Of a stretch of 64,000 bases of DNA, positions 23,373 to 35,133 are shown piece by piece. The stretch is from Cephalotus follicularis. Lineage: Eukaryota > Streptophyta > Magnoliopsida > Oxalidales > Cephalotaceae. The number at the start of each line of letters is the position of its first letter. Positions within the stretch are counted from its first letter, which is position 1. The DNA lies in contig BDDD01002051.1 in assembly GCA_001972305.1 (NCBI GenBank), positions 202,947 through 266,946 of the forward strand, in the 5' to 3' direction. The position numbers and the translations under genes are program-made. The notes below the pieces were generated by a model, which had not been told where the DNA came from, did not search any database, and saw only the letters and a list, made by a program, of their open reading frames with translations.

Positions 23373-25696
23373 TGTAATGACCCAATTTTCCATTAAAGAT
23401 ATTAATTATAGAAAGATGATTTGTTGTTGTGTAGTTGGAAAATAGTTCAAGGGACCCGTAGTATGACCCTACGCTCGGGGGGTTCGGGGGTTTAGTCACA
23501 TGGAGGCAAGCTCACATGGGTGAGGTCATGGATGACACCATGCAAGCTTGGCCTCCAAGTTTGCCTCTCCTATATATGTATGTGCAATTTCAGCTGATGA
23601 AGGGTTGCTTTTCTACTGAGATTGGATAGGAAGATGCTAGGGAGAGAAGAAGGGAAGGAGATCAAGTGAGGTAAGGAAATTCTATACCCATTTATGTCAA
23701 AGCTTCCTCTGTTTTGATTCAAAATTATGCAGCAGATAGTTTAATTCATATCTTGCTCGTTTCTAGATGAAATTTCAAATGGTTAAATTTTTTTAAAATC
23801 TTAAGATGTCTAGTTTAACTGTTATGTTTTATGCATGTCGAAATTCTATCTAATTCTTGATGAAAATCCATGTTTTCTTCTACTGCGCAGGTCCTGTTTT
23901 CAAAAGGAAACTGCAACTTTAAAAATTCATTGCAGCTTCGTTTCTCAATGGAATTTTATGATTTTTATCTGTATAGATTCATTGAGATGTCTACTTTAAC
24001 TTTGATCTTTTAAGTTTTCTATGAAAGTGATTATTTCTATATGAAATATCTATTTTAGTGAAGTGATGCAAAACTATTTTATAACGGTTTTTGAGTTAAG
24101 TACTCAAAGTGATGAGAAATATTTTATGAATTGTGAAAGGAAATGAAATCGTGGTTTCTATATGGAAAACCAGTTTTAGAAAGGTTTTACGATGATGTTT
24201 TATGAATACTCTGAGTTGATCACTCAAAGTATTAAGGAAAATTTTATGAAATGATTTTATGAATGCATTTGAGTTAACTACTCAAATTAAGAGAAATGTT
24301 TTATGAATGCATTTGAGTTAACTACTCAAATTAAGAGAAATGTTTTATGAATGCATTTGAGTCAACTACTCAAATGAAGAGAAATGTTTTATGAATGCAT
24401 TTGAGTTAATTACTCAAATGAAAATAAAAGTGTTATGAATGCTTTGAGCTAGTCACTCAAAGTATAAGAAATGTTTTATGAAATGTTTTATGAAATGAAT
24501 GAACAACTACTGGATTGCGATCCAGTGAGGATTAATCTAGTAAAAGATTAATAAATGAACCACCCTTGGATTGCGATCCAAGGGAAATGGAGCGAGATGC
24601 TCAAAGTTAATGGAGTCGAGCGTGCTCACGGACATGCATGTGATGTAAGGATAGTAGTCGGGGAGTGCACAATGCCCCTGTGAAGCGGTGTAAAGGGTTC
24701 ACTAGAGGTTCACGACCACCAAGTTTTATGAAATGTTCTGTTTCATGAGATATGAACAGAAAAAGGGTTTTAAAGATGTTTTGTTTATGGATGTGAAGAA
24801 AATGATTTTATCAATGTTTTCAAGTGTGGTTGTGATACAAGCCAAAAGAAAAGTTGATTGGAAAACGTTTTTGATTGCTTTCAAGTATGCTGGTTATATA
24901 TACCAGAAAATGTATGATTTCAAAAATGTTCTGGTTTTATAAAACTAGAAGATGATTTTCAAAGATATTTTGAAATGTATGAACTGGAAACGTTTTGATA
25001 CAGATTATCAAAAATAATGGACTTCGATAACGTTTTATGACTAGGATTCTTACTGAGCTCTTAAAAGCTCACTCCTTTCAATGTCTTGTTTTCAAACAAA
25101 TCTTCCAGGAATCGTTGAACGTGAAGTTGCGAGCTTTAGTGGAAGTTTGCGAAAGAAGAGTAAGGAAATAAAGTATGATATGCTGTGAAGTTATGTTTTA
25201 ATGCATATGTTTATGTTTTTCACTGTGTATCGTTTTATGATAAACGATGTATAGATGTTAAAGTAAGGAAATGAATGCTATAGGTTATGATGTTTTTATG
25301 AAAGATGATGATATCAAAGGTTATTGAACATACTTGAGTGTATGAGAAGTTAATGATAAAGGAGCGTATATGATTATTTTATGATGTAATAAGTTTATGT
25401 TTTTCCGCTGTGAAAGGTTATATGTTAAGTGATGCACAAATGTAAAGATATTAGAAACGATCATGATAATGAGAATATGACATTTTGAAATTGGTGTTTC
25501 AAAGATATAAGCATATGCGATCCTGTGAAGTTATTAAGTAATAACGTTAGGTTTTAAATCTAAGCCAAGACTATATGATATGTAATGGATCGTTAAATGA
25601 CTTTATGATTTGACGATCAAAGGTTACACCCCCGTAACGCACCGATCTTCAGAGCTCGCTTTGAGCTTAAAGCGGACTCGGGTCAGGGGCGCTACA
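23373..25696 (+). repeat. Solo delta LTR, target duplication ACATA
   Basis: Flanked by ACATA at 23368-23372 and 25697-25701, in opposite orientation to its host. It begins TGTAATGACCC and ends GGGGCGCTACA. It shares the CTGGATTGCGATCCAG and TTAATCTAGTAAAAGATTA blocks with 28486-31382. Removing it joins protease-RT linker codons (the empty-site sequence CACATACGCCAAATAGCC is seen in the sister element at 7044-7061). Confidence 0.92.
24210..24463. repeat. 44-bp tandem repeat with an internal palindrome
   Basis: TTTGAGT-N5-ACTCAAA units start at 24268, 24312, 24356, 24400 and 24443 (steps 44, 44, 44 and 43), with a diverged unit at 24210. The rest of each unit reads GAAATGTTTTATGAATGC with small changes. 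Each unit could form a 7-bp hairpin or bind a dimer. Confidence 0.9.
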
Positions 25697-25701
25697 ACAT
25701 A

Positions 25702-26402
25702 TGCCAAATAGCCTTCACATCCTTGCTTGAGGTACTTCTGTGCTCGAGTATACAAAATGATCAGAGCAGAAACATTCTTCTCCCTGATATATTGCACTCA
25801 GTCCCATCTTGAAGATAAAATGTCATCATCTTGTTGTAGCAATCAACACAAGCATGATGAGCATACAACCAATCCATCCCCAAGATTACATCAAAATCTC
25901 GGATAGGTAATACTATTAGGTCAGCAGATAACTGAATCCCAGCTACCATGATTTCACAATCTTTCATTATAGTGTCAGATAGAAGACAAGTACCCGCTGG
26001 AGTACTCACCTCTAATACATAAGGTAATCTAGAAGTCACACCATGCAAGTTGTAAGCAAATTCAGATACAATGAATGAATGTGTCGCACCAGGGTCGATC
26101 AGTACATGAGCTAGTATGCCAGATATAAAAATGGTACCTCCCACAACAGTAGTAGATTCTGGCACATCATCTCTAGATAAGGTGTAGACCCTACCATTCA
26201 CAATCCCTTTTCCGGTATCCTTCCGCGGTTGAGCAGCCGCAGCACTACCACTAGCACCAGCACTTCCCTGTTGGCCGCATTCTTGATCCCTAATCATTGG
26301 GCAACCACTCAGCATATGCTCTTGTGAACCACACCTCAAGCATTTCCCCATCTTTTTCCAGCATTTAGTCTCATCATGGTTCTGGCGACCACAAAAAGTA
26401 CA
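25702..26402 (-). pseudogene. Gag zinc knuckles and retropepsin, 5' truncated
   Basis: Both knuckles are intact (CTFCGRQNHDETKC and CLRCGSQEHMLSGC). The protease follows with its active site present as LIDPGATHSFI, then LPYVLEVSTPAGTCLL and [11 protein letters not shown]. The open frame stops near 25761 by frameshift; linker codons continue to 25702. The frame opens in LTR-derived sequence (ARASTTLICNADPNC), so the gag capsid domain has been deleted. This is the best preserved protease of the alpha family here. Confidence 0.85.
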
Positions 26403-28269
26403 TGGCAGGTAACAATTAGGATCTGCATTGCAGATAAGTGTGGTGGATGCTCTAGCCAACTCCTCGCACCTAGGACCACCCCGTAGCCAGTGATGTCTCC
26501 TATCACTCGACTAACGGCAATAACATAGACAATCAACTCAATCAATTCAGTGACAATATTACACATATCTATAATATGCAATATAACGGTAGTTTTCATT
26601 TTTAGAAAACCTAAGAATTCAATCATTGGTTCTCTTGGAGAACTAAGCGATAACAGTACCTCTTATCCGAGGAAAATAGCAATTTGTATAACAATGTCTG
26701 AAATCCGTTGTAGAAAATCATTATTTATGCTTAAAGCATTAAGTTGGTATAATCCTTGAAATTTATATATAACAGTAGTAATTACTTTAATAAACAGTAA
26801 TGGCAGCAATACATAGATTACTTAACAGTATTAGTTCAAGGATATTCACAACCACAACCAATTCAATCAATCAATTAAGCATTTCCACAATTTCTGGTCT
26901 AAAGCGTTGATAGTTTCTATTAAGCGTCGACGGTTGTCGATTAAGCGTTTACACTGGACACACAATCAAAGCGTAAAGCGTCAACATTATAAACCTTACA
27001 ATGCGATTTTTATACACCAAAGCGACGACTGTATGAACCTAAGCATCGGCACTTCTGGCGTTCTTACAATTTTCCAGGAGCAATAACAAAACAGAGCATC
27101 CACAAAATCGTTTCAATCTCAGTCCAATTCAACATGCAATCAAATCTTAACCATTACTACACATTATACATGTTATATGTTCAAAAAAATGTCAAAACCC
27201 CTACCTTAAAAGCAATCCCGAAATCAAATCGAATTGATTTCTCTCTCTATGTACAAATGTTCTTCACTCTCCTTCAATCTTTCAAAATTGCCAAATTAAT
27301 CTACACAATTGCATGTTTACAGGTTTTAGATACCAATCCAGTAAGTTTAACTAGTTTTCTTGTCATGATAACATCTAAAATCGGAACCAGTAGCTTATCA
27401 TTAGCTCTATGTTTCATCTCTCATGAACAATTAAGAAAATCAATTTCTAATTCCCAGGTTTTCTCCATAATCGTTTGTTAACAATGGATAGGTATATCTA
27501 ATCCCAGTCTGTTTCATAACTAATAACCATAACAACATCAAGGAAATCTCGGGTTACTTACCAATTCCCAGGCGATGCTCCAAGTTCCACTTTGAACTTT
27601 AAGTTCTTCTACAAGCAACCTCTAGCCATTCCTTTAGCACTTGTCCAGATTGTCTCTCCAATCCTCAGTGTTTTCTAACACTCATCACCTAATGTATCAG
27701 CTGATATAAAGACTCAATTCGTGTCTTTAATTTCGTCAGTTTTCCCCAACCTTAATTCTACATTTCTCTCTCCCTCATGCATGCATTCATTCATTATTTT
27801 TCCCCCTTTATTTTCTGGCATGTTGCAGGTTGCAGGTTCAGATCACATGCAAGGCTCCACCCTTGCATGTTACCCAGCTGGTGAAGGATTCTGGTGTGCA
27901 TTGACACATTTATAGGACACTTGTCCTTAGCCCACCATTTTAACACTGCAGTTTCATGCCTATTGACAAGTGTTCTACACCAGAACACGTCTAAAGTGTT
28001 GTCGTTTTGAACGTGGCCGTCGACGCTTTTGTTCGTCATAACACAGCCCTCAACTGGACGCCTTGTACACGTGTCTATGCTCAAAGCGTCGACGGTGTGG
28101 AGTTAGGCGTCGACGGTTTAGCGTCAGAACTTATTTCTTTGTTTTTCATTTAAGAATTTATTCCAATTTCCTTCTATTCATGCAATAACCCAACATATAA
28201 TCTAAATAAAATGCATATTTTATTCATCATAGGTTACAATATACATTAATTAAAATTGCGGTTAGTACA
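26403..28269 (-). repeat. Partial alpha LTR (5' LTR), fused to gag by deletion
   Basis: Aligns with 19366-21215 of the left LTR. The remaining 650 bp of LTR, the primer site and the start of gag are missing. The TATA-like site is at 27703-27710. TCGA-type cores lie at 26907, 26927 and 26948, at 27046, and at 27999, 28020, 28089 and 28110, with 20-21 bp steps in each group. Confidence 0.88.
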
Positions 28270-28274
28270 GGAGT

Positions 28275-28391
28275 TACGAAATAATAATAGGTATTATGCT
28301 GAGTTCTTGGAGAATGAGTGATACGGATATAGACTATACGGTTACTGATTGTGCAGTCATAAACCATGTGGTTAAGGATCGGGTCGTTACA
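28275..28391 (+). repeat. Probable 3' end of the epsilon-like LTR
   Basis: Follows the second GGAGT copy and ends in GATCGGGTCGTTACA, which has the form of an LTR terminus. It would complete the LTR whose other part is 16979-18711. The boundary is inferred because its 5' end and target duplication are outside the window. Confidence 0.4.
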
Positions 28392-28464
28392 ATTGGATCG
28401 TATGATTATGAATTGTTTGATGCGGATGAGTTAGAATTCTATGAATAGGAAATATCGGGACGAG
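28392..28464 (+). pseudogene. C-terminal end of a chromovirus polyprotein
   Basis: A short + strand tail ends GTRFF-stop at 28464, followed at once by a polypurine tract and an LTR start. The tail resembles the ends of chromovirus pol in plants. A stop in the preceding codons shows decay. The rest of pol is left of the window or destroyed. Confidence 0.4.
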
Positions 28465-28485
28465 ATTCTTTTAAGGAGGGGAGAA
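28465..28485 (+). other. Polypurine tract before the delta LTR
   Basis: GGAGGGGAGAA immediately precedes TGTAACACC. The flanks of the LTR (GAGAA left, AAACC right) are not a duplication. This indicates a 3' LTR of a longer element, not a solo LTR. Confidence 0.7.
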
Positions 28486-31382
28486 TGTAACACCCTAGTT
28501 TTTCGTAAAATGAAATCTTATTACGAAATTAATGAGGATAGTGAAATCCCCGAATTTGATGATGTTTTCCCTTTTATAACGTCGAGTTTTGAAAGAGGAA
28601 TGATAAGGAGATGTTCAAGGCATTGCACAATTGAGGCCACAATTATATTGCTCAAAACGGATAATAAAGTCTATTTTTAATGCGCGCTTGAAAGGCTCAG
28701 TGTTCGGATTATTTTTTACGATTATTTTGGTTTCCATTTGGATAATTTCTGTCGCCATTCGCGGTTAATCGGGACCCAGACTTTAGTATTTTGTTGGTAA
28801 ATACTAAAGAGGAAGCAAAGAAATAAAGGGAAGGAGAGAGAGACCACGGGTGCATCTCGCGCCCGTGTAAAGAAAAGGAAGCGGGTGCTAAATGCCCGCA
28901 ACTGAGAGACAGGGAGAGACAGTGGGAGAAAAAGGGAGAGAGGGTGCTGGAGCCAGTTACGTGACCGAGAGAGGACGACGAGCAACCCAGGCAAGCCTAC
29001 CGTCGGTAACTCTTCCCCCCTGCTTCTCTTTTCTCTTTTCTTCCCCGCCACTGTGCGCGTTGACCATGCATTTTCCGACGCCGTTAATGTTGCAGATGGG
29101 GTGGATTTTTGTCTAGAAGGCTCGCTCTATCCATTTCAACCACAGTTGAGGCGTTTCTTGGCCGGCGAGTCGACTCACTGCCGCCCGAGACCGTGTGTTC
29201 GGTGTCGAGTCTCGGCGAGTCTTGGACAGTAGTCGGTAGAACCGATGGTTGTGTGGCATTTTTGGGTGGTGGCCAAAGTGGTGGAAGTCGGGCAAGTCGA
29301 CTCAGTGAGTCTCAACTCGCTGTGAGCGGTTTTGAGTAGACCGTTCAATGTGGAACCTGTTTATGGGTGTTTCACAAGCTGGGTGAGTTGGCCGGAATCT
29401 GGTCGACGCTCCGGTGACGGCAATGTTAGTTTATGTGCGTTGATTGTAATGGAAATGTATTGTGTGCAGTGAGTGAGTTGGTCATTTGGTTTGATAGTGA
29501 AGGGAAGTGATAATCGATAATTGGCAGTAACTTGGAAATGTTCGGTAGTTGAACCTGCAGCTCGAATGTACGATTTCTAATGTTAACAGGCAAGGTGTAT
29601 GACATTTTTCTGAACATATAGCATACATATTGTGTTTGATAAATGCTATACTTATGTGTGTAGTTTCGGCTAAGAAGGGATTAGTTTTTGCTAAGTTTTG
29701 GCTAGGATGAATCATGGGAGAGAAGGAGATTAAAGCAAGGTAAGGAATCCTGATCACCTTTCCAGAGTATTTTATGGGTGTAAGGAAAATGCTATTTTAT
29801 GCAAAAGTAACGTAAGGATTCTTACTCACTTTTCCAAAGTATTTTATTTTAGTAAGGATTCCTACTCATTTTTCTAAAAGTATCAAATGTCCCGTTTTCA
29901 TCTGATATTTTAGAGCAGTTTGTCTTACTTATAACTTCTTCGAAAATTGGAATGGTTGAATGTTTTGGAAATATCAAGATATTATCTACAACTGTTATGT
30001 ATTTCGAAACTCTGTCAATTTTTTTGACTAAAGATTACTTTTAAAATTACTCCTTATATTCTATTCTTATTCTCAATGAAAATTATGATTTTATCATTTT
30101 GAAATCGTTGAAATGTCTACTATGATTTTACTGTTTTATTAATGCTTTGAGCTGATCACTCAAAGTATTAAGAAATGTTTTTACGAAATGAGAAAATGCA
30201 ACGAACTGAGATGAACAACGACTAGATTGCGATCCAGAGTGGATTAATCTAGTAAAAGATTAGTGTTATGAGCAGATAGTGCTCACGGACATGCATGTGA
30301 TGTAAGGATAGTAATCGGGGAGTGCACAATGCCCCGGTGAAGCAATGGTTCAATTGGGTTATTTAAGTTTATACAGCCCCTCAGTTATTTATGAAATGTT
30401 CTGATTCATGAGATATGATCAGAAAAAGAAATGAAATGTTCTGTTTCATGAGATATGAACAGAATAGAATGAATGTGATTTTAAAAAGGAAATGAATGAG
30501 AAATGTGCTGGTGGTTATACCAGAAAAGTATTTCAAATGATGTTTCATTTTTAAGTATGGCTAGGCTATATTCCAGAAAATGTATAATTTTGGAAATGTT
30601 CTGATTTTACGAAAATTATCAGAAAAATAGATTTCAACATGCGAAATGTTATAGTTTTATAAAAAAAAAAACCGGAAGATGATTTTCAATGATGTTTTGA
30701 AAGGTATGATTTGAAAACGTTTTGATAAAGATTATAAAAAACAATGGATTATAATGAAGTTTTATGACTATGATTCTTACTGGGCTATTTGATCTCACTC
30801 CTTTCAATATTTTTTGTTTTCAAATAAATTTTCCAAGAAACGGTTGAACGTGGAATTGTGAACTTTAGAGGAAGTTCGTAAAAGAAGTGTTGAAAATGAA
30901 GTATGTTATACATTAATGTTTTGTACAACTACTTTTGACGTAATGAGTTAATGTTTTCCGCTGTGTAATATTATATGCTAAGTGATGTACGAATGTAAAC
31001 GGTATTAGAAACCATCATGATAATGAGAATATGATGTTTTGAAACTTGGTGTTTAAATAATGTAAGCATATTGTGATCCTGTGAAGCTATTGAGTATGAT
31101 GTGATGTTTCCGCTGAGTAATGATATTATGTTTTGAAGAGAAGCTAAGCTAAGATCAATTGTTATAATAAAGGTTGGCCATGATGAGTGCATGAAAATTT
31201 TGAGTTCCTCATGTTTTGGAATTATGAGGTTATCGAATACGATATAACATAGAGATGATTAAATGGTTAACAGATCGTTAAATGATTAAACGATTTGATG
31301 GTTAATGGTTCACCCCACGTAATGCACTGATTCCTCGAGGGTCGCTTTGAGAATATAGTGGACTCGGGTCGGGGGTGTTACA
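28486..31382 (+). repeat. Delta LTR, probably the 3' LTR of a + strand chromovirus
   Basis: About 2.9 kb from TGTAACACCC to GGGGGTGTTACA. A GA-rich, GC-rich tract at 28830-29010 is followed by CGTCGGTAACTC, a donor-like site with a pyrimidine tract after it. GACTCAGTGAGTC lies at 29299-29311. The block at 30200-30260 matches 24495-24560 in the solo delta LTR. Open frames within it are incidental. Confidence 0.8.
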
Positions 31383-32549
31383 AAACCTCCCTCAGGCCGT
31401 GTAACCTATATGAATCCTCATTTGAAACAATTGATCTTAACATCAATCTTCCAAAGGATTTTATAGTTTAAAGACCTATACGGTCATGTTTGACCTTGTT
31501 TGAGACTTGACGAGATAACTCACTCCTAATCTCCACTCAGTCATGGAGGTTAGGGATGTTAGCCACATAGTCTGACTAATGTATAGCCTATGGGACCCAC
31601 TTTAGGAGTGAACCGATGAGTAGACATTGATTGTGATTGGACCTATGGGACACTGTCTTAAAAGATATTAGAATTATTAGAGGATAGAACCTGTGGGACC
31701 CACTTTAGGGGTAAACCCACGGGTAGACACCGCATTACGATTGGACCTATGAGGACCTCGTGTAACCCCGTATGCCCGGTATGATCCTGTCCTAAAGAGA
31801 CTAGCATTAAGGGGGGGTTAATCAGGCCAGCGTTATCTCGGCTCCATCAGCTACGACACAGAGAGTGCATAGACGATAAAGGTACTACCTCGAGCCGAAA
31901 AGGCAGAGTATTACTTATACCTTGTAGATCACGTGTTACCTTGGATGATTATAGACTGGCTTATGGAATGTCTGTAGATCTAGGGTGTATGGATGATGTT
32001 TGTTATGATTAGGACTCGTTAAGTATGCCACCGCTTAGGGACGGAATATATACTAACGTTGTCCACAATTGGCATTCATACATTTCACATTCCATGCATA
32101 TGTCTACTATATATGTACACTTCATTGCATATAGTATTGCCAACATAGCTATGTTTGGATGACCCATTCTCGAAATGGGAACAACATCTAGGGTCCTGTG
32201 CTGAGTATGTCTCGAGGTGAGATAGGGCAGTTTGCTAAGCAGGATTCCAGTTCCAGTTCCCATTGTTGATATCTACCTTGTATAAGAATGATTGTATAAT
32301 ATTGTTGTGTAAAATGCATTTCAGTTGTTTGACCTGCCGGCTTGTGGCAGTGCTACACACATATATGGAATGTGATGTATTATTTGGGTTTATCCACGTA
32401 AGATTTCGAGTGGTTATTTCCACTTGCTTGGTGTATTAAGTTTTAAATTATAGCTTATTTTGGATGTATGCTATGATGTCATGAATGAATTGTCGAGACA
32501 GTTACCAGGTGTAGGACCGTTGGGCCCTCCCATGGTTTGGGGCTTGACA
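31383..32549 (+). repeat. LTR-like sequence flanking the delta element
   Basis: No coding potential. Ends GGGGCTTGACA at 32549, the form of an LTR terminus. GACCTGCCGGCTTGTGGCAG near 32331 recurs near 18117, and a CATTCATTGCATAT-like layout at 32090-32200 resembles 17860-17990. It is probably the remainder of another LTR into which the delta element inserted. Confidence 0.45.
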
Positions 32550-32550
32550 C

Positions 32551-33353
32551 GCAAAACTTTCCAATTTTACAATCTCTCACCGTTGATTGAGCAGAAAGAA
32601 ATTAGTGGGATCATCTTCAGTCAATAGTAAGAGATGGTGTGTAAAACTGAAAAGTTTTACTTAATTGGATCCTAACTCTTGTTGAAGTAAGAGTTCAAGT
32701 TTCTTTCTCTGCCATGTGTCAAAAGTAATTTTTTTGGGGTGATGTCATATGTCATTTCACATGTCACCTTTGCAAATTAATGTCATGTGGATAACTCCTA
32801 CCATTATATGAGATTAATAGTAACTCTTATCATTAGAACAATAACCTTCATCGATCACAATCATGACGAGGTAACTCTCATCATTACGATGATAATTCGT
32901 GGCAAGGTTCTCTTAACATTTCTACACGTCTCTTTGCATTTAGAAGTTTAAATTTTACGACTGTTTTGCACTTTTTTTTTATTTGGCTCCATATTGTTTT
33001 TCATGTTTCTTTCTCTTTTTCTTTTATGGGTTCGTGTCATGTTGTACAAGAAATGCTTAGTATTCTATGAAAAATGTATATTTTTTTATTTGTTTTATTA
33101 TTTGTGTAATTCCCTGATCCCACAGGACGAGCCCGCACCATTACCATCCATCCTATACATGTCTCGTAGTCCTATAGTTAGCATATTAGAATAAGAATAA
33201 TCCATAAAAATGTGGAATAATTAAAAACTTAAAGCAAAATATCAATATGCTATCATTCCATTCAATTACCAATACCATACAACATCTGTAACAATCTTAA
33301 ACTATCTTACATTACAACCCTTATTGCATTATACCAAAGATAGAAATACACTG
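32551..33353. other. Foldback sequence and unassigned AT-rich DNA
   Basis: 32551-32590 and 32622-32665 are imperfect inverted copies (arms AAAACTTTCCAATTTTACA and its complement further on), separated by about 30 bp. The rest has TAACTCTCATCATTA-like short repeats near 32820-32905 and a T-run at 32970. No gene, LTR or target duplication is visible. It could be a degraded small DNA transposon. Confidence 0.4.
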
Positions 33354-33559
33354 TGTTTAGCATAAAAATGTGTTGTTTTTAATGATTTATTTGTGATATT
33401 TTTATGCTTGGAATAGACTACTTTGGTTGTGTTATGTTGATTTTCAGGTACAAGAGCAAAAAGGCCAAAGTGCATGAATTTTATCCAAAGTTGTGCAAAT
33501 TGGAGATTGCCAGATTAAAGATTGAAGAATTGACAAATTCTGCATAAACAGAGTGAAAC

Positions 33560-33845
33560 GCATCGATGTCTTTCATGAGGATCGATGTCTTTTCAGGGTT
33601 TAGAGTAAACACATCGATGTCTTTTGTTGCGGATCGATGTCCTTTCTGGGATTGCAGTCTACCTTCAAATTCTATGAGAAAGACATCGATGTCTTTCACC
33701 AATCGGATAAATGTCTTTGTGCAAATTTGACCTGTAGATTTTGGACCACAACGCATCGACGTCTTCTCAACAACATCGGTGTCTTTAATCTTAGCAAAAC
33801 ATGACTCTTTGCAAACACATCGACGTCTTCTCAACAGCATCGATG
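33560..33845. repeat. Five pairs of ACATCGATGT-type palindromes
   Basis: TCGA cores at 33563/33582, 33614/33634, 33686/33708 (second core decayed here but intact in the 3' LTR), 33756/33776 and 33820/33840. Within-pair steps are 19-22 bp; pairs start 51-72 bp apart. The cluster ends about 90 bp upstream of the TATA-like box. Confidence 0.85.
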
Positions 33846-33935
33846 TCTTCTTCTGCAGCAGAAATAGAAAGTTAGATTTTTTGCCATATTTTGTAACTAT
33901 GATTGATTTATTTCCGTTTTTGATCAATTTTGTAG

Positions 33936-33942
33936 TATAAAA
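33936..33942 (+). promoter_or_regulatory. TATA box of the Athila LTR
   Basis: TATAAAA followed by ACAATGC, in the right orientation for transcription of the element and just downstream of the palindrome cluster. Inferred from sequence only. Confidence 0.5.
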
Positions 33943-34239
33943 ACAATGCAAGGCCGGCCAATTTCATAGTGTAGAGGCTGGTAGAAACCCTATTTTCTTC
34001 TTTATCAATTTTTTGTTTTATTTTACAATGTTTAGTAGCTAAACTCTTTAAGGTTTTAGGGAAGAACAAAGCCTAGATTGTCATTGTTTCAATGCCATCG
34101 ATAAAAATCCTTGAATATTTGATTTTCTCTTCAATTTTTCTGCCTTCACACACACTTTGTCTGTCTGATTAAAATCCACAAACATCTTGTCGGTGAAGTT
34201 GAAAGTTGGTGAATAAATGGTGCTTAATTCAATCAATGG

Positions 34240-34392
34240 AGTCTACTCATACTGTTTGTCACAACGAACACACTTCGTATAGACCTAGCATGTCTACTCA
34301 TACGTCTTGCCGGAGTTGCCGTACTTTGTATAGACCTAGGATGACTACTCATATGTCTTGTCATCATCATCGCACTCCGTATCGACCTAGTT
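34240..34392 (+). repeat. Three-copy 51-bp tandem repeat in the Athila LTR
   Basis: Units begin with GTCTACTCATA or GACTACTCATA and end with GTATAGACCTAG or GTATCGACCTAG. The homologous zone in the reversed solo LTR (about 37025-37165) also repeats, with altered units. Confidence 0.8.
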
Positions 34393-34788
34393 ACCATTGG
34401 TTATCAAGGTATGGTCGTTGAATTAAATAGAATTGTTCAATACAATCGATGGTGAGTTTCTATACCCTGAAACCGCTTTTTAATTATATATTTTCTTCAC
34501 TTCTATTCATTGTTTTCATCTGTTTTAAAAATTGCATACTTTATTTCTTGGTATTTTAAATTCAGTGTTTTTGATCACCGACGCTTTCATTTCCTGCTTT
34601 GATTATTTAATTTATTTTGCATAATTAGGAGTAATTTTCATAATTAAACCTTGAATTCGTATACTTCGCCTTGGTTGGATGAATTACAACTAGTTTAAAG
34701 TTTTCCTGCGTTCGACCAATTACTGCATGATCTGTGCACTTGTGGCTATAAATTTTAAAACATCATTCTTTTTAAGTGAACAAGTTTT

Positions 34789-34806
34789 TGGTGCCGTTGC
34801 CAGGGA
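34789..34806 (+). other. Athila-type primer binding site
   Basis: TGGTGCCGTTGCCAGGGA, two changes from the TGGCGCCGTTGCCGGGGA form typical of Athila-like elements, which matches the 3' end of tRNA-Asp. Confidence 0.8.
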
Positions 34807-35133
34807 AACGTTTTAAATTAGTTTAAATTTATTTGACTAATTAGCAGTATCTATTTGTGTTTTATTTTTCTGTTTTTGAGTTTCTTTTTATTTCATTAGC
34901 TTAGTTTAATTAGGGAGTTGCATAAGCTTTAACAACAAACTATTATAATTTTTGCATAAGCTCTAAACAAACCCTAATTTTGCTAATTTAATTTTCTGCA
35001 TAAGCTTTAATAAAAAAAAATGCGTTTTTTGCTGTAGTTTAGGATTGCGTTTAGTTAGATTTTATTTTAGTTTCTGACTGAGTGGGTACGTGGCACAAAT
35101 AACCGTCTTGAGCGAAATAATGAACAACCACAA

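Larger units (their letters stand above)
18717..28269 (-). mobile_element. Alpha-family chromovirus with target duplication GGAGT, internally deleted
   Basis: Flanked by GGAGT at 18712-18716 and 28270-28274. Reading leftward: partial alpha LTR (28269-26403) fused to the middle of gag, zinc knuckles and protease, a solo delta LTR (23373-25696), RT, RNase H fused to integrase, chromodomain, polypurine tract and alpha LTR (21215-18717). Two internal deletions are clear, LTR to gag at about 26403 and RNase H to integrase at about 22150. It cannot transpose by itself. Confidence 0.9.
33354..34782 (+). repeat. Athila 5' LTR
   Basis: 1.43 kb from TGTTTAGCATAAAAATG to AAGTGAACA, ending seven bases before the primer site. 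It contains a TCGA palindrome cluster, a TATA-like box and a 51-bp tandem repeat. The reversed solo LTR at 36178-37503 confirms both ends. Frames inside it (for example 33481-33951 on the - strand) reflect the repeats and are not genes. Confidence 0.92.

Noticed and set aside
28486..31382. Solo delta LTR with target duplication
   Set aside because: The five bases on each side (GAGAA and AAACC) do not match, and a polypurine tract precedes it, so it is called a 3' LTR instead.
33481..33951. 156-residue - strand frame with repeated KDIDVF-like peptides
   Set aside because: The peptide repeats are translations of the ACATCGATGT palindromes in the Athila LTR, and the same frame recurs in the 3' LTR. 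Not a gene.
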